This document shows, piece by piece, positions 46,601 to 58,753 of a stretch of DNA of 64,000 nucleotides (position 1 is its first letter; every line of letters starts with the position of its first letter). Source of the DNA: Lepidurus packardi. Its lineage: Eukaryota; Arthropoda; Branchiopoda; Notostraca; Triopsidae. The notes under the pieces were generated by a model that was given only the letters and a program-made list of their open reading frames with translations, was not told the origin of the DNA and made no database searches. The stretch is from contig JAKZAN010000004.1 in assembly GCA_023053545.1 (NCBI GenBank), positions 9,920,001 to 9,984,000 of the forward strand, in the 5' to 3' direction. Both the position numbers and the translations under genes were made by a program.

Positions 46601-48197
46601 ACCCGAAACACTGCTCACTGCCGGGGTCCCGGGACCTGAGTAGGTTTTATCACGTTGCTATCCTTAAGCGCTTCCATTTGACCAGTTATCCTGAATATGA
46701 GAAAGGTGTCGATGATTACCTCTGGCTGTGATTGTCTAATTAATTAAGTGTTAAGCAAGACTCCCCTCTTAGATTAGAACCCAAGTCCCGACCTCACAGG
46801 AAGTTGGACGTTAGCTCGGGCTTTTAGCGTCCACTTGGGTGACTCGGCGGAAGTAGGTCATAGAGTTTACTTTGTTAGCTAGCCAAGCCAACTGTTTTTT
46901 TGTTGTTTTTTTCTTACTCGGGATGCTTCGGACTTCCAATCTGGTCCTCTGCCAGTTAAGAAGGTCATGTGAAACATGCACATTCCCGTCCGTCGAATGG
47001 TGATGCATTAATAAGGCGACAAGATCTACATTTTGTGTGAACCCAGCTGGGAAAAGAAACGAAAGAATATGGACGCAATTTTTGGTCTGACTCAACGAAT
47101 CCCAAGCCAGTTTCAGTCGTCCGTAATAACCTACTCTTGCTGTCTGGGTAGACTCCGTTTTTACAGGTCATGAAGTCATGATCTCGTTTATTATGGTAAT
47201 AGAGTTAGAAATGTTTGCCATTGTATACGAAGCAGATTTTTACATGTCCTTTGCACGAGATGTTTGAATGGGCTCTTTTATATGTTATTTTATTTCATTT
47301 TTATTTTCCTCCTAAACAGCCCCAAAGCAAGGACCGCTAGCTCGGTTATCTTAAGAGGCCCTAATGATTATTATTTGGATGAAATGGAGCGTTCCGTTCA
47401 TGATGCGCTGTGCGTCGTTAAACGCGTAATGGAAAGCAAGACATTAGTTGTCGGAGGCGGAGCAGTTGAAGCTGCCCTCTCCATTTATTTGGAAAATTTC
47501 GCAACATCATTGGTAAGATTTATTACCTTTGTCTCTTCGCGTGCTTTAAACCGGTTTCCGACTATTATCATTTTTAATTGTTGTTTTTTTAGTTATTTGT
47601 TTTATTTTACTACGTTGTTTTATTATAATGATTAGTTTTATTTTATTAATGTATTTTTTTATTCATTTATCTTGTTTTATTTACATTCATTTACTTTATT
47701 TAATTTATTTTCTTTTATTTACTTTTTATTTAATGTATTTAATTTATCTTGTTTTTTACAGAGTTCCAGGGAACAGTTGGCTATCGCAGAGTTTGCGCGT
47801 TCATTGTTGGTCATCCCCAAAACATTGGCCGTGAACGCTGCTCGTGACGCCACTGATTTGGTAGCGAAATTGCGTGCGTATCACAATGCTTCTCAAACTA
47901 AAGCTGACCATGCAAATTTGAAGTGGTAATTCTAGCATACTGTCTTCATTGAAACGTATTTTCAAATTAAAATGCATCTTGATTAGGGTTGGTTTGGATC
48001 TGGTGGAAGGACTGGTTCGTGATAACCGCCAAGCAGGCGTTTTCGAACCGGCTATTTCCAAAATTAAGAGCTTGAAATTCGCCACTGAAGCGGCAATTAC
48101 CATCCTGCGCATTGACGATATGATCAAGTTGGATTCAGAGAAAGAAGGCGGCAAATCCTACCAGAACGCTTATGAGTGTGGCGAGTTAGATGGCTAG
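40682..48197 (+). CDS. CCT1: Chaperonin TRiC/CCT subunit alpha (TCP1) with 5-kb intron
   Basis: A subunit of the cytosolic ATP-dependent chaperonin ring that folds actin and tubulin. The protein starts [18 protein letters not shown] and ends [10 protein letters not shown], about 555 residues. ATP-binding motifs are [26 protein letters not shown] and [11 protein letters not shown]. The apical and equatorial segments match the alpha subunit ([31 protein letters not shown]). Exons before 42304 are separated by introns of about 50-90 bp. The intron at 42305-47319 is 5,015 bp and is joined correctly ([12 protein letters not shown]). It holds a complete gene on the opposite strand. Two further introns and the last exon follow to 48197. 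Confidence 0.96.
42561..45726 (-). CDS. Nested secreted or membrane cysteine-rich DUF4789-type protein (6 exons)
   Basis: Exons (minus) are 45726-45444, 44540-44311, 44253-44017, 43904-43700, 43415-42839 and 42768-42561, giving 579 residues with every junction in frame. A basic N-terminus leads to a hydrophobic segment ([20 protein letters not shown]), either a signal anchor or, from an internal Met, a signal peptide. A second hydrophobic Ala/Val stretch comes next ([21 protein letters not shown]). Repeated cysteine units follow, such as [47 protein letters not shown], and [15 protein letters not shown]. 'QGPC.pg' after a CxC-P unit is the hallmark of the arthropod DUF4789 family, of unknown function. 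The whole gene lies inside the large CCT1 intron. Intron 1 (45443-44541) is 903 bp. The start codon could be upstream. Confidence 0.8.
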
Positions 48198-48458
48198 AAA
48201 TATTGTTGGAGAAAGGCTTGTCTTCAAATACGCAGGCTTTCATTCCGTGGGGGAAAACGTGAAGACGGGGATGTATTACCGTATCTTGTTCTCTGATTTG
48301 CCACCTGCATACCAACCTCTTAACAGTCCACGAAGCTAAAGTGCTGCTTTTCTTTTGCTTTAACGAATATGCATAAAACCGTGCTTTGCCCATTGAAATC
48401 GAGTTTTTATTCCGTATAAACAATATTCCTTAATTTATAGATTATTTCCTTTTAAAGA

Positions 48459-48517
48459 TTCTTACACCATAGAAAAAATTCTTACACCATAGATAAATTT
48501 CTTACACCGTACAACAA
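48459..48517. repeat. Three-copy ttcttacacc(a/g)ta repeat
   Basis: Three tandem units of about 22 bp with the core ttcttacaccatag lie between the convergent CCT1 and the first chitin-binding gene. A reversed AATAAA (TTTATT, 48406-48411) nearby may end the minus-strand gene. Confidence 0.75.
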
Positions 48518-48530
48518 ATGGAGCGGAATT

Positions 48531-49367
48531 TCAGTTCCTGGAAACTTGGTAAAGATCTTGGTTTATATAGTAAAGTGCAGGTGAAGAAGCGCAGTTGACA
48601 TTGTACCACCAATCGCAGACACGGTGAGCTTGATTAAATGCCGTGTGAAGTGGGCATAGGAAGTCAAAATGCCTGCCACTTAGCGTACACCAGTGCCAAA
48701 CCTTGCAATCCGTCTCCGTATCAGCGTAATAACCAGGAAGTCGTTGATGACAGGTAAAGTTGAGATTGGAGGGAATATCGAATAACGGAGCACTGGGTAG
48801 GAAGCTACCGCGTGATGTGGACAAAGTTGACGTCGGGTAAGACGGAGTAATTTGTTGAGTTACGGGTCTTGACGTTGTTCGTGAGATATTCTGAGAGGAA
48901 ATTGGTACCAAATGTAGTGGGAAGATAAGCGTGGTTGGTATGATGGCCTCCGTGGTTGATATCGTAGTAACACTTTCCGTCTTCAGGTCAAAGGTGATTT
49001 GCGGATTAAAAACAGGCTCGTTGAGGATCGGGGCGCGATTGACCTTGCTGCCGTTGCCTACCTCGATTGTGGAGTTGGATTGCTTTGTGGGTTTTGTGTT
49101 AGGAATCTGTGAATTTTGCGGTGGATCCTGTGTTTGATTCTGGGGGTTCTGAAATGAGTTTCCATGCTGTGCCAAGGCTTCTGTTAAATTATCAATAGGC
49201 ATCATGGTTGTAGTTGGAACCTGGCTGTTGGAATTGTCGCTTGAATTGGATTCTTGAACATCAAAGGTGGCGGCAGTGGAAGAGAATACCTCCTCGTTGA
49301 GTGGATTGCTCTTCGTGCCAAGTAATGTACCAATAAGCATAACTGCACATAACCACTGAGTAGCCAT
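48531..49367 (-). CDS. Secreted chitin-binding protein with mucin-like linker
   Basis: A single coding exon of 278 residues. A signal peptide is followed by a long Ser/Thr/Asn/Pro/Gln-rich stretch (about residues 25-205), likely O-glycosylated. One peritrophin-A/CBM14 domain lies near the C-terminus (FTCHQRLPGYYADTETDC ... CDWWYNVNC) with all six cysteines. Such proteins bind chitin in cuticle or peritrophic matrix. A 5'-UTR intron appears to run from about 49437 to 49368, with its acceptor directly before the ATG. A TATA-like box at 49547-49553 and a TCAGT initiator (A at 49519) lie upstream, 34 bp apart. Confidence 0.9.
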   Translation of the reverse strand: MATQWLCAVMLIGTLLGTKSNPLNEEVFSSTAATFDVQESNSSDNSNSQVPTTTMMPIDNLTEALAQHGNSFQNPQNQTQDPPQNSQIPNTKPTKQSNSTIEVGNGSKVNRAPILNEPVFNPQITFDLKTESVTTISTTEAIIPTTLIFPLHLVPISSQNISRTTSRPVTQQITPSYPTSTLSTSRGSFLPSAPLFDIPSNLNFTCHQRLPGYYADTETDCKVWHWCTLSGRHFDFLCPLHTAFNQAHRVCDWWYNVNCASSPALYYINQDLYQVSRN

Positions 49368-50566
49368 CTAAAGCGAAATAAATTAGCTACTTATAAAAAT
49401 GTGTGAAGGTCCTTTTGTCGTTTGTAAAGGGCACTTACTTTGTCAATTAAGACTCGGAAATACACACTACTGAACTTGGTACGTTTAAGTGGCTCTTAGA
49501 CGAACTGAATCGAGTCACTGATGAATGTCAGTAGGCATACTAAGTAATTTATAGTCCAGACAGTTTCAGACGTTCTTTTTACCTTACCGGATTCATACTT
49601 GCTTGCTTCTGACATTGGAAGAGGTCTCTTTTGCCTTCGCTTTTCATTTCTTTTTTTTTAAGAAAAAAAGACAAATGTTGTTAGAAATGTCAGGATAATG
49701 CGATAGAGTTTGGCAATTGAAACATCCGTTCGCTTTTAAAGAAACAATACACTAGCCAAGTCATCCGTCAGAGATTTCAGTGAAACTCCGTTTATGGGTT
49801 CGAGTTTGGCGGCCAAATACTAGAGTAGCCTATAAGGAAGAGCCTTTTTCTTGCTGTCATTACGCGATTCTTTCTTCCATGTGCGATAGTGATCCGTTAC
49901 GCGCCAGTAAATTGGGTTAATTAAGTTTTGAGTCTGCATTTTTGTAGCTAAAAGTGAGGTGAAGGCCAGCGGCAGAAAGTGGAAAGAATTCTACATTGTA
50001 ACTGTCATGATGAGATGAAATGGAGCGAATCAGTTCTTCTTTTGGCTTTTTATCTTGGGGACTGGGACCCCATAATCATGACATCCGTTATAATTATCTT
50101 CGTTTATATCGATTGAGGACGGATTGGACTTGTTGATTGGATCTTAATACTTCTGCAAACTGCAAGTATATGCATGACTGGATTTGTAAAGTGCATTTTT
50201 TTTATGGAAGCGTGAAGGATTTAACTTGAGAGTCGGTCTTGGAATGCAATGTTCTATTCTAGCAGTCATTTTTCAAATTACAAAGGAATATCTGTTGGGA
50301 TTTTGTTGGGACACGTTTCATAAAAAAATAACGTATATGTTACAAAAGCATATTAGCCACGTGAGAATGAGAGCCCCTAATTACAAATCACACATTTAGG
50401 ACGTATGTATAACAAACCCCTTGGAAAACCTTAGAAAACGAAGTAATTACTTATGATTGCACCGGTTTAGTGTCATTTCCCAGTACGTGTATACAGAGTA
50501 GTGACCTAAGAGTATTACGGCAAGGTCGTAGAGTATTATTTCGAAGATTGGAAGGTTTTTGGAAGT

Positions 50567-51319
50567 TTAGATGGGGTTTCCATTGGCGTCCTTGTACAGA
50601 TCAGCGTTGATGGAGTAAAGGTTTGGAGATTCGTTACATTGAACGTTGTACCACCAATCGCAAACTCGGTAGTTTTGGTTAAACATGGTTCCGTTCGGGC
50701 ACAAGAAGCTGTATTTCTGTCCGTTAGGCAAGCACCAGTGCCAAACCTAATGGAATAAAACATTATAATGAGCTTCTGAGTCAAAGATTGAAAGCGATGT
50801 TTACTTGGCATTGAGCTGCGGGATCAGCGTAGTAACCAGGTAGCTTATCGTTGCACCCGAAAGTCAATCCACTGGGTACTGCATTGAAAGTGGGATAATC
50901 CACGCCAGGAGTGCCCTCAGGGGGGAAACTGGCTTGTCGTTTTTCCTAACATATGCTTGTCTTGAGTTTCATTATACACCGCAAAGAAAGTTATCTAGTG
51001 AATCTGATTCCGTCATGCATGGAACCCGGAAAAAAGAAAAGAAGACACAGTCTCTATTGTTACGTTAAGCTAAGTGATACTGTAACAAACCGGAAAGGCA
51101 AACGATGCATTTGTCAGTTTCGCTGAGTGCATTTTGTCCGCCTTTTCTCTTTGGCGACAAACAAAAGTAAAAGCTTCCCGTATATACCGCCCACCTTATT
51201 GAAAACTATTTCCGAAACCCGTAAAAAGAACCCGAAAAACTTACAATATTCCGAGCTGTGATAATGGCTACAAAGGCGCAGGCGACAGTTAAACCGAGGA
51301 ACGACCGTAGTACTGCCAT
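50567..51319 (-). CDS. Secreted chitin-binding (CBM14) protein, 3 exons
   Basis: Exons (minus) are 51319-51245, 50945-50805 and 50746-50567, giving 131 residues. A signal peptide (LGLTVACAFVAIITA) is followed by one CBM14 domain (FGCNDKLPGYYADPAAQCQ | VWHWCLPNGQKYSFLCPNG ... CDWWYNVQC). The short tail ends DANGNPI. The CDWWYNV block is nearly identical to that of the neighbouring gene at 48531, so the two are paralogues. An apparent 5'-UTR intron runs from about 51447 to 51335. A TATATAAAG box at 51639-51647 and a TCAGT initiator (A at 51613) mark the promoter. Confidence 0.9.
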
Positions 51320-51638
51320 GGTTGAATTCCTGTTCAAAAAGAAATCAAATCACATAAATTAGTAAAAATAGCATTGCATAGTGAAACGGCAGACTCTAGA
51401 AATTTAATGTTTGCAGTACAGTTGAACTTTGAAAGATTACCACTTACGGGAATTCGAGTTTAGTGTTGAGGTGAAGAAAATGGTTTGCTATAAAATCCCA
51501 GTTGAAGGAGCGTTTGGAAACGTTTGGATGCGATAGAACAGTTAACTGTTGAATCTATAAACTGTGTAACACTGAAGGTTGTGTGTTGTTGCACGAGGAA
51601 CCAACAATGAACTGATACTTTTCCAAGAATGAGGTTTG

Positions 51639-51647
51639 CTTTATATA
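51639..51647 (-). promoter_or_regulatory. TATA box of chitin-binding gene 50567-51319
   Basis: TATATAAAG on the minus strand, with an arthropod-type initiator TCAGTT (A at 51613) 34 bp downstream. Confidence 0.65.
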
Positions 51648-51940
51648 GTATGCGTAGAAGATGGTCGGATCGTGACCAAAGAAAGCGAAGAAGCCTCACT
51701 TGAAGAAGAGCAGGGGCTTGGGCTGTGAGAATGCGGTGGTTGGTACCATACATAAATGTAGGCCTTGGCTTACCGGCAAAAACTATAGGTACTATACGTA
51801 ACAAGCGTAATGGAAGTGATATTACACCAACACACACACCCATCCGCATTACATACATCCTCTTCCCTCTTTTTCGTTTCTCCTCTCACCCATGGGTTCC
51901 TGGCGGTTCCTCAAATTTTTACCTTACCATCATATGACAC

Positions 51941-51962
51941 ACTCCATACCTTGGTATGGAGT
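51941..51962. repeat. 10-bp perfect inverted repeat
   Basis: actccatacc / ggtatggagt separated by two bases, within the 4.3-kb gap 51320-55643. That gap otherwise shows no gene I can support beyond the promoter of the upstream minus-strand gene and, at its right edge, that of the next plus-strand gene. Confidence 0.7.
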
Positions 51963-54900
51963 ATAGTCAGCAAGTAGTCGTTATGCTATTAAGCACATGG
52001 AAAAGAAAAAGAAAAGGGAAGTAAATTTCCCACCGACGCCTTTTTGCAGGAGGTAAATTATGGAAGAAGATACTTACTGTACAGTGCAAAAGGCCAACTT
52101 TTCGGGGTGGAGCGTCAACCATGAGATTTCCCTTTCACTCTTCTTCTTCTGGTAATAACGCATAAGTATCTTTCGATCTTGCCCCACGCATCAAGCATCT
52201 CACGTTCGTGCAGTCGAGATGCCCGATTTTTCTTGCTTTGTTTTTAGGAGCTTCATAAATGCGTTGGGAAGATGCTCCAAGCTATAGAGACGCGTCCTTA
52301 AACACTCCATTGTAGCACTTATCAGCTGGGTATTACCTCCTCGTAAACAGAATGTGTTAGAAACGATCTCTTTTAGCCAATCTCTACTTTGCGCTACGAT
52401 ATATTTCTAAATAACTTGTTCACTGCTCCGATAAGGGAAAATCTACAGATTTAAAGTTATGCAAGGGGTGTTTTGTTTTCGGCTTTTGCGGTTTGTTTTC
52501 TTAAGCTTGAACTACGTAAAGTTGAGAATTCTAACAACTTTTCCTTACGATTAAATCGAAAACTTAAGAGTTAAGGAAACAATCGATATTTCAACAGTAA
52601 GTTCAATTTAATCTCTTTTAGTTTTAAACTTAAATAACAACGATGCTTTTTAGCTGACGTTTTTTTATTTTTTTGACCATGCTTTTTGGTCGATGAATTA
52701 CTTTTTGACTATGTCGATCCGTAACTTTCAATTTCCTTTCCTTGGCCGTTTGTGTCATGAGTGTTGTATTTTCCTTTCAAGCTCTGGTAAGTGCCCGACA
52801 CTGGTTATTTCTCGGAAAACTAATAGAAAAAGAAAACTACTCACCTTGGGAGTTAAATGCCTTGATGGCATGTTTCCCAGGCTCATCTTTTTCCTTTAGG
52901 CCTTCTTCGAGTCGTTTTAGACTGCATCGCGTCGTTTAGGATGCAAGATGCAGATCCATATAGCCATAAGGTAGTGTACTACTGTCTACTTGCATTTTAC
53001 CAAAAGAAAAAAATAATAAAAAGGGAAATTGTAGGCGTGAAAGTAAGAAATTCGTGACAATAGGGAAGATCTGAGCGTGGCAGCTCAGCGTTAACCTTTT
53101 CACATTTGACCCCGTTTTATATGCAAGCCTTCATGAATGTGTGTATCCTCCAGAGAACATACCGCGTCGACTTTACAGGAAGCAGGTGTCTGAGCTACCG
53201 TCGGTGAGAAAGTAGAAATTTTGAAAAGATTTGTCGATCTAGAACTTTTCAACTTTGTTGGAATGCACATCCATATCGTTCCAAGTAATTCTTTGCGTTT
53301 AAGACCTAGTTTTTAAAAGACGTCCCTAAATATAAAGTGTGCAAAAAACTTAGAATCAGTCGTTTATTCGCTTTCGCTGCATGTTCTAGAAACAAGCTAG
53401 TTTTTAATGATGTATGCATTTATTTTTACAGTGTAATACTGCGTTTACGTATTATGGTATACTATTTATGAGTCATATTTTAAACATGCGGATTGTTTAA
53501 AAACATTGGAATACATTAGTGTTGGCGTGATAAAGCCATATCCATTTTTCTTGTCGAATTAGTAATCTATGTTAATGACTTGGGAAAGCGGAAAGTATTT
53601 AGAACCAAATTTATGGAGCGAGGGAAGTAATTAGCGTTGGTGTGTATGATTCTACAGTGATTGTAATCTTGCCGTGGGGCTGGGATGCGTGGAACCATAG
53701 TTGTAATGTTCAAACTCGGAAGGCAAGCAGCGCCTGTTGTTTTTTGTTTTAGCATAGCGTGAAGGCTGAGAAACGTCTTCGGTTTAATTTACACTTTCTC
53801 TTTTATGGAGCCCGGTTAACATTTGCCATTGTTGAAAACACGGGAGTCACAATGATTACATGTGCTAAGTAAACTGTTAAAAGTTACCACCAAAAGTCGC
53901 AAAATTGCCTGGGAAAGTACTCGACCGACATTCCTCGCGAAGACCTCAAAAGGTCACCATGGCCTTAACCTTTATAGAACAGACATATTCACTGCCTTGT
54001 GCTCATAGCTTTATATGTGTTTTAATGTAAAGTGGTTAAGCATGTGCTAATACTTGCAGTTGGTGTTAGTGAAGGCAATTACATATAAGATGTCGCAAAT
54101 ACGCAATGCATTTCCTTGAAACCGTAGCTGGTTTTTCTGCAATTTTGGCTGTCCGTTTTTGCTTTCTGTTGCATTATTCAAGAGGCATTTCCGTTCGTGT
54201 ATATAAATCGGTTCCAAGAATAACTTTATGGTCGTTGTTTATCGGAATCGTGTTAAATTTGTATCTGATACTGAATTGTGAGTAGAATATACTCAATTTT
54301 GGTCGTGATTTGTACATCCTGAGACACTGAAGATCATTGAAGGTTCAATTTAGATTACCGAAATTCAGTTTCTAATTAATTTAAAGCTTAAATGAAGATC
54401 ACAAGGTTTAAAGTGTATCAAATGTTTGGCCTAGGAAATATTTGGTAAATATTTTGATTGCGGTTGGTTGGGGATTCAAACAAACGACCTTGATTATCTT
54501 GAATAACTACATCGATTGTCTGTTTCAAGGCCATTGCCTGGAATGAATAGAGTTGGGGGAAATTTCTGTCAGTTACAACAGTAGTTAATTAAGTTCCAGC
54601 ACCATTGCCAAACCCTCTTACCTCGTGTGCCTCGTGCAGCATTTGAATTGCATATGGTCATGTCAAGGTAGACCACATCTTCAACTTCCCCTCTAAAAGT
54701 TTGACCTACAAAACGTCGCATTCTCTTTCTATTTCGGCTATCGTGAGACTTTGAAGATGAGTCGCCAGCCGAGAAGCATTTTTTGCCATTGCTTTCTCTT
54801 TCCATGAAGTTTTTAGCTTAAGCAAGCGTGAATATAAACTTAGGCAAATAAAGCGAATTGACAAGAGACGGTCCGACCTTGTCTATTGTCATATTGATGA

Positions 54901-55421
54901 CGCTTGAGAATAACTGCATTAAAGAAAACTAGTTTCATGAAATCCCGCCTGTTTTTCGTTCGCCTCTCTTAACAGTAATATCCGTAATGAAAATTTAGAA
55001 CTAATAGTATCCGATATACAGCCTGAAATTGAATCTGTTCTAAGAGGTTTGTTCAGAATAATCTTAATAATTAATCAAGCATTTCATGATTCGCATGAAT
55101 TAGAAATGCGATTCACGGGAACCATATAGGCTTGTCTGACTGGCTGGCACGTGCAATTATCCTTTCCCTTTCATCGGTTGCCTGCTGGTACGCCTTCACG
55201 GTTGTTGGCGGGGTGCACGTTGGTTGTTCCGTATGCAAATCTGTCCTTCCTTGGTATTTAGAATTGAGTGGTTTCAAGATCCATGCCGAAGGGTAGAGAC
55301 GGGCTTGGAAACTGATTATGAAACTGGCTAGTCAATGTGTACCGTCCTTGTGTCCTCTCACATAGCCCCATAATCAAGTTCTTGTGCAACCAAAGTGAAG
55401 AAAAGGGAAAGATCCACATGG

Positions 55422-55458
55422 TATAAAAGTCGGAGGAGGTTTGTCCAGTGATCATCAG
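55422..55458 (+). promoter_or_regulatory. TATA box and initiator of chitin-binding gene 55644
   Basis: TATAAAAG at 55422-55429 and a TCAGT initiator with A at 55456, 34 bp apart. A probable 5'-UTR intron (about 55531-55633) follows before the ATG. Confidence 0.7.
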
Positions 55459-55643
55459 TTGCCTTCTACCAACAATTCCGAACTCACCTTTAACTTCCAG
55501 CTTAGTTTTTACAAGCTATAACTTCACCGTGTAAGTGAAATTAAATCTTCCCACTTTGAATCACTACCGAACGTTGGAATATAATTTTCTAAAAAAAAAA
55601 AAAAATATTAATTCGAATTTTCACATTCCCATAGTTATTCGCC

Positions 55644-56091
55644 ATGGCTCGTTGCTTGGGAAATATTTTGGCTGTGATTGCCGTCTGCTGCGTTTCTATG
55701 GTTTACGCCCGTATGGCTTACCAATTACCCGACGGATCGGACTCTCTCATTACCAACGTGAAGACCACATTCAACTGTGAAAATCGCCGTTATGGATATT
55801 ACGCTGATGTAGACAACGATTGCAAACTCTTCCACGTTTGCCAACCTATCGTTGATGGCGAAGGCAATGTACAAATTCTCATCTTAACCTTATTGTTTCA
55901 ATTGACTATAATTTTCAATGACTTCTTAGTTGTTGGAAACGGCCCATTTCACCTTCTTGTGCGGAAACCAGACCATCTTCAACCAAGAATCGCTCTCGTG
56001 CTCTTTACCCGAAGATTCCGTGGCCTGCCAGGATTCGCAAGCCCTGTACGAAGCCAGCAACTTCAATTTCGGTGTCTTGCCACAAGCTTAA
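55644..56091 (+). CDS. Secreted chitin-binding (CBM14) protein, 2 exons
   Basis: Exons are 55644-55868 and 55930-56091, giving 128 residues. A signal peptide ends at VYA|RMAYQLPDG. One CBM14 domain follows: FNCENRRYGYYADVDNDCKLFHVCQP in exon 1, then FLCGNQTIFNQESLSC and DSVACQ in exon 2. The intron at 55869-55929 is spliced in phase 0; reading through it gives a longer but spurious frame. It is closely similar to the minus-strand genes at 57827 and 58754. The shared block ARMAY.LPDG is typical of an arthropod family of small single-domain chitin-binding proteins. Confidence 0.92.
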
Positions 56092-57826
56092 ACTGCTCCT
56101 TTGATTGGACATACTTCTATACAAAACAACCTTTCTGCAATCCCATGTTTTTATACAACAAATACAGAGACTTAAGTCAAGAAACCTTACCTTATTTTCT
56201 TAACTTTCTCAGTTCTGATGGATCCAAAAGCCATAGGAAAGTACGAGTAGTTATGAGTAGTATGTGAGCATTCCATGCATAAGTACCTTTAGACGTCTGC
56301 CCTTTTAACCCGCAACTTCTGAAAGTTTTTATAACTGTTTGTCTGTTTTTTTGTTTGCTTTTTTACGTGTTCATTCAGTGGTTTAAACGATCCGAAAAGA
56401 AAGTCTGAAACTCATTCCTATTTGGCAAGCACATATATCGCCCCATTGCATGTCTAGAACATTCGACAAGTTATATTGAAAACAAACTTCTTTGTTCAAG
56501 GAATAAGAAAGCTGCCTATTTTCCCTTTTTTAAGAAAAAGAAAATAGTATTACTGTGTTGAAACAAGACGAGTATAAGGAGATTCCAATGGCGTGTGCCG
56601 AGATAACACCACACGTATAATTGTTACTTCCAAATTACTTGAATTACATGTCTTTAAAGGGAAAGTTCTCTTGAAAGGCAAATAAAAATAATTTATAGAC
56701 CTATGTAAATATTAAACTTGGCAACAAACAACCTTCCTCTTCTTAGTTTCTAACACCAATAGAAATTATGATAAAAATTAAACGGAATAAAGAATAAAAA
56801 TCGGCATGATTAATGCTTTGAAAGAAATGTTTTCGAACTATAAATGCTGAAATTATCAAGGAAACAGTGGAAATCCTTGGAATTGGCCATGAAAACTGTT
56901 TACTTTGAGGTTTTAGATTATTGGTTGACTTTACAGCTTACAAAATTGTAAAACTTGACCATGTGAGACCCCGTCAAAACCATGTTTTTTACCATCGGAT
57001 GAAAATTAAGACCACTTCGACCTCGGACAGATTTCCCACAAATGTTATGAGAATAATTAGTTAATAGTTCGGTTTTGTTATAAAAACAAAGCAGAAATTT
57101 TGACACACAAGCCTAAATTTTGGATCCATTCTATCTTTTTCGATTGAATACCCATTTTAACTAATAATGTCCATAAAAGTTCCTAAAATATCGTCTGTTT
57201 TTCTGTATTAGTGTATAGTGTTCACTTTATGTAATACTGGCCACTTGAAACGCCTAAAAAGTTTCCGTTTTTTGTTAAATTTTCGAAGAATTGAATAGTG
57301 GTCGCGACGCTTGTGAAAACATTTTCCAGTTTTCAAGGATCGAAACTCTTAAAGTTCCGTTACCTTAAGCTATATAAAAGAAGTCGCTTAGCAAATGTGA
57401 CTTCGCGTGAAAATATTTTCCAACCGCTCTCACAAATTTCGCTGTAGTGTTTGCACTGACGCTGTTCAGATTAAGCAAAACAAGAACATTGTAATAAAAT
57501 AGAGCTTGAAAAGACAAAGAAAAATCGGTTATTTTGCACCTTACAAATCTTTTTAGAATCTCCCAAATGAAATTCATCTCATTTAAAAGATTTCTGTCAA
57601 GAAAAGTCCCTAGAAAATGCTGTTCACGGAAATCTAATGTACAAGCAAACCGAGTGTAAAATAGTAAGAATCTTTGGAAAACAATGCAAAGAGCATTTAC
57701 CATGAACGTTTTAATTATAAATTTTATTTTTCGGGAGGAATTTACATAATTTGGTTGAATACAGGTTGCCTTTTGTTTGCTATGTGCAAAATCAGGGTGA
57801 ACTGGTTATTTCAGTGAAGTTTCAGA
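56092..57826. other. Convergent intergenic region, no gene seen
   Basis: 1.7 kb between the stops of two chitin-binding paralogues. It is AT-rich, and the short open frames on the minus strand show no family signal. Confidence 0.6.
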
Positions 57827-58278
57827 TCAAACTCGAGTAGGGATAACTCCAAAGTTTGCGTTGCTAACATCGTACATTAGTGGGGCATCTTGGCAAGCAA
57901 GCGAGTCCTCTGGGAGCGCGCAAGTCAACGATTCTTGGTTGAAGATCGTCTGGTTACCGCAAACGAAGCTAAACTGTGCCATTTCTATCAACTAGAGATT
58001 TTCAAGAAAGATTAGTGTAAAATTTAAAGCTTGTAGCGAGTTGAACAGTATACTTGTCCTTGAACGTTATTGATGGGTTGGCACACGTGGAATATCTTGC
58101 AGTCGTTATCCACATCTGCGTAGTACCCGTACGGTCGATTATCGCATTTGAAGGTAGCTTTCAAATTGGTGACCCAGGAATCGTATCCGTCAGGTAAAAC
58201 GTACGCCATGCGGGCAGTAGCCAAAACGAGCACTTGGCAAATAGCAATCACACTGACGATAGTAGTAGCTTTAGCCAT
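57827..58278 (-). CDS. Secreted chitin-binding (CBM14) protein, 2 exons
   Basis: Exons (minus) are 58278-58054 and 57991-57827, giving 129 residues. The signal peptide ends before ARMAYVLPDG. The CBM14 domain is FKCDNRPYGYYADVDNDCKIF in exon 1 and FVCGNQTIFNQESLTC plus SLACQ in exon 2. Exon 1 is exactly the length of exon 1 in the gene at 55644 (225 nt), and the intron position is the same, which shows an inverted duplication. A TATATAA box at 58399-58405 lies 31 bp from a TTCAG initiator (A at 58374). Confidence 0.93.
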
Positions 58279-58398
58279 CTTTATGTTGTATACTGTATGT
58301 TGTTTTTCTTGCTGATGCTCCTATTCTCGGTCTCTGAAGTTTCTAGAGGCTGGAATGGAGGAGGATGACTGGCTGAATGAGTCTTCCTGCACTGGGGA

Positions 58399-58405
58399 TT
58401 ATATA
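58399..58405 (-). promoter_or_regulatory. TATA box of chitin-binding gene 57827-58278
   Basis: TATATAA on the minus strand, with the initiator A at 58374, 31 bp downstream. Confidence 0.7.
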
Positions 58406-58753
58406 GTTACCCATGTCGTGAGCTCTGCAATACGAAGTGAAGGGCACGGAATGGAAAATTACGAGTTTTCTTGGAGGGTATATTATTTCGTTCCTCCCCA
58501 AAATCCCAGAACCAATGTAATGCCCTTCTAAAGCTCAGCAGACTTTGATGAGAATGTTCCCTTTCTTTTTCTTCTCGCAAAGTTATGAAGCATTCTTTCG
58601 TTTTTATTACATGGTGGTTGAGAACAACGTTTCCTTTTAATAACATTTTGCGATAAAAAATGGCAAGATATCAGAGCAAGTCAAATTTTCCCGTCCCGCG
58701 CTGATTTCATTGCTATATAATTCCTTAACATACTAAATTTCAATTGGAATTGC

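Noticed and set aside
46352..46618. Open frame upstream of the nested DUF4789 gene
   Set aside because: It could be a 5' exon, but there is no matching splice phase to 45726-45444 and no family signal.
51460..51858. 132-residue minus-strand open frame
   Set aside because: No family signal and no splice support. It overlaps the TATA box, initiator and 5'-UTR intron of the chitin-binding gene at 50567-51319.
54569..54805. 78-residue minus-strand open frame rich in Ser/Arg/Lys
   Set aside because: No recognisable domain, signal peptide or flanking exons. It lies isolated in a gene-poor stretch.
55644..56267. Uninterrupted 207-residue reading of the chitin-binding gene
   Set aside because: It reads through the 61-bp intron and then in the wrong frame. 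The spliced form restores the conserved second half of the CBM14 domain.
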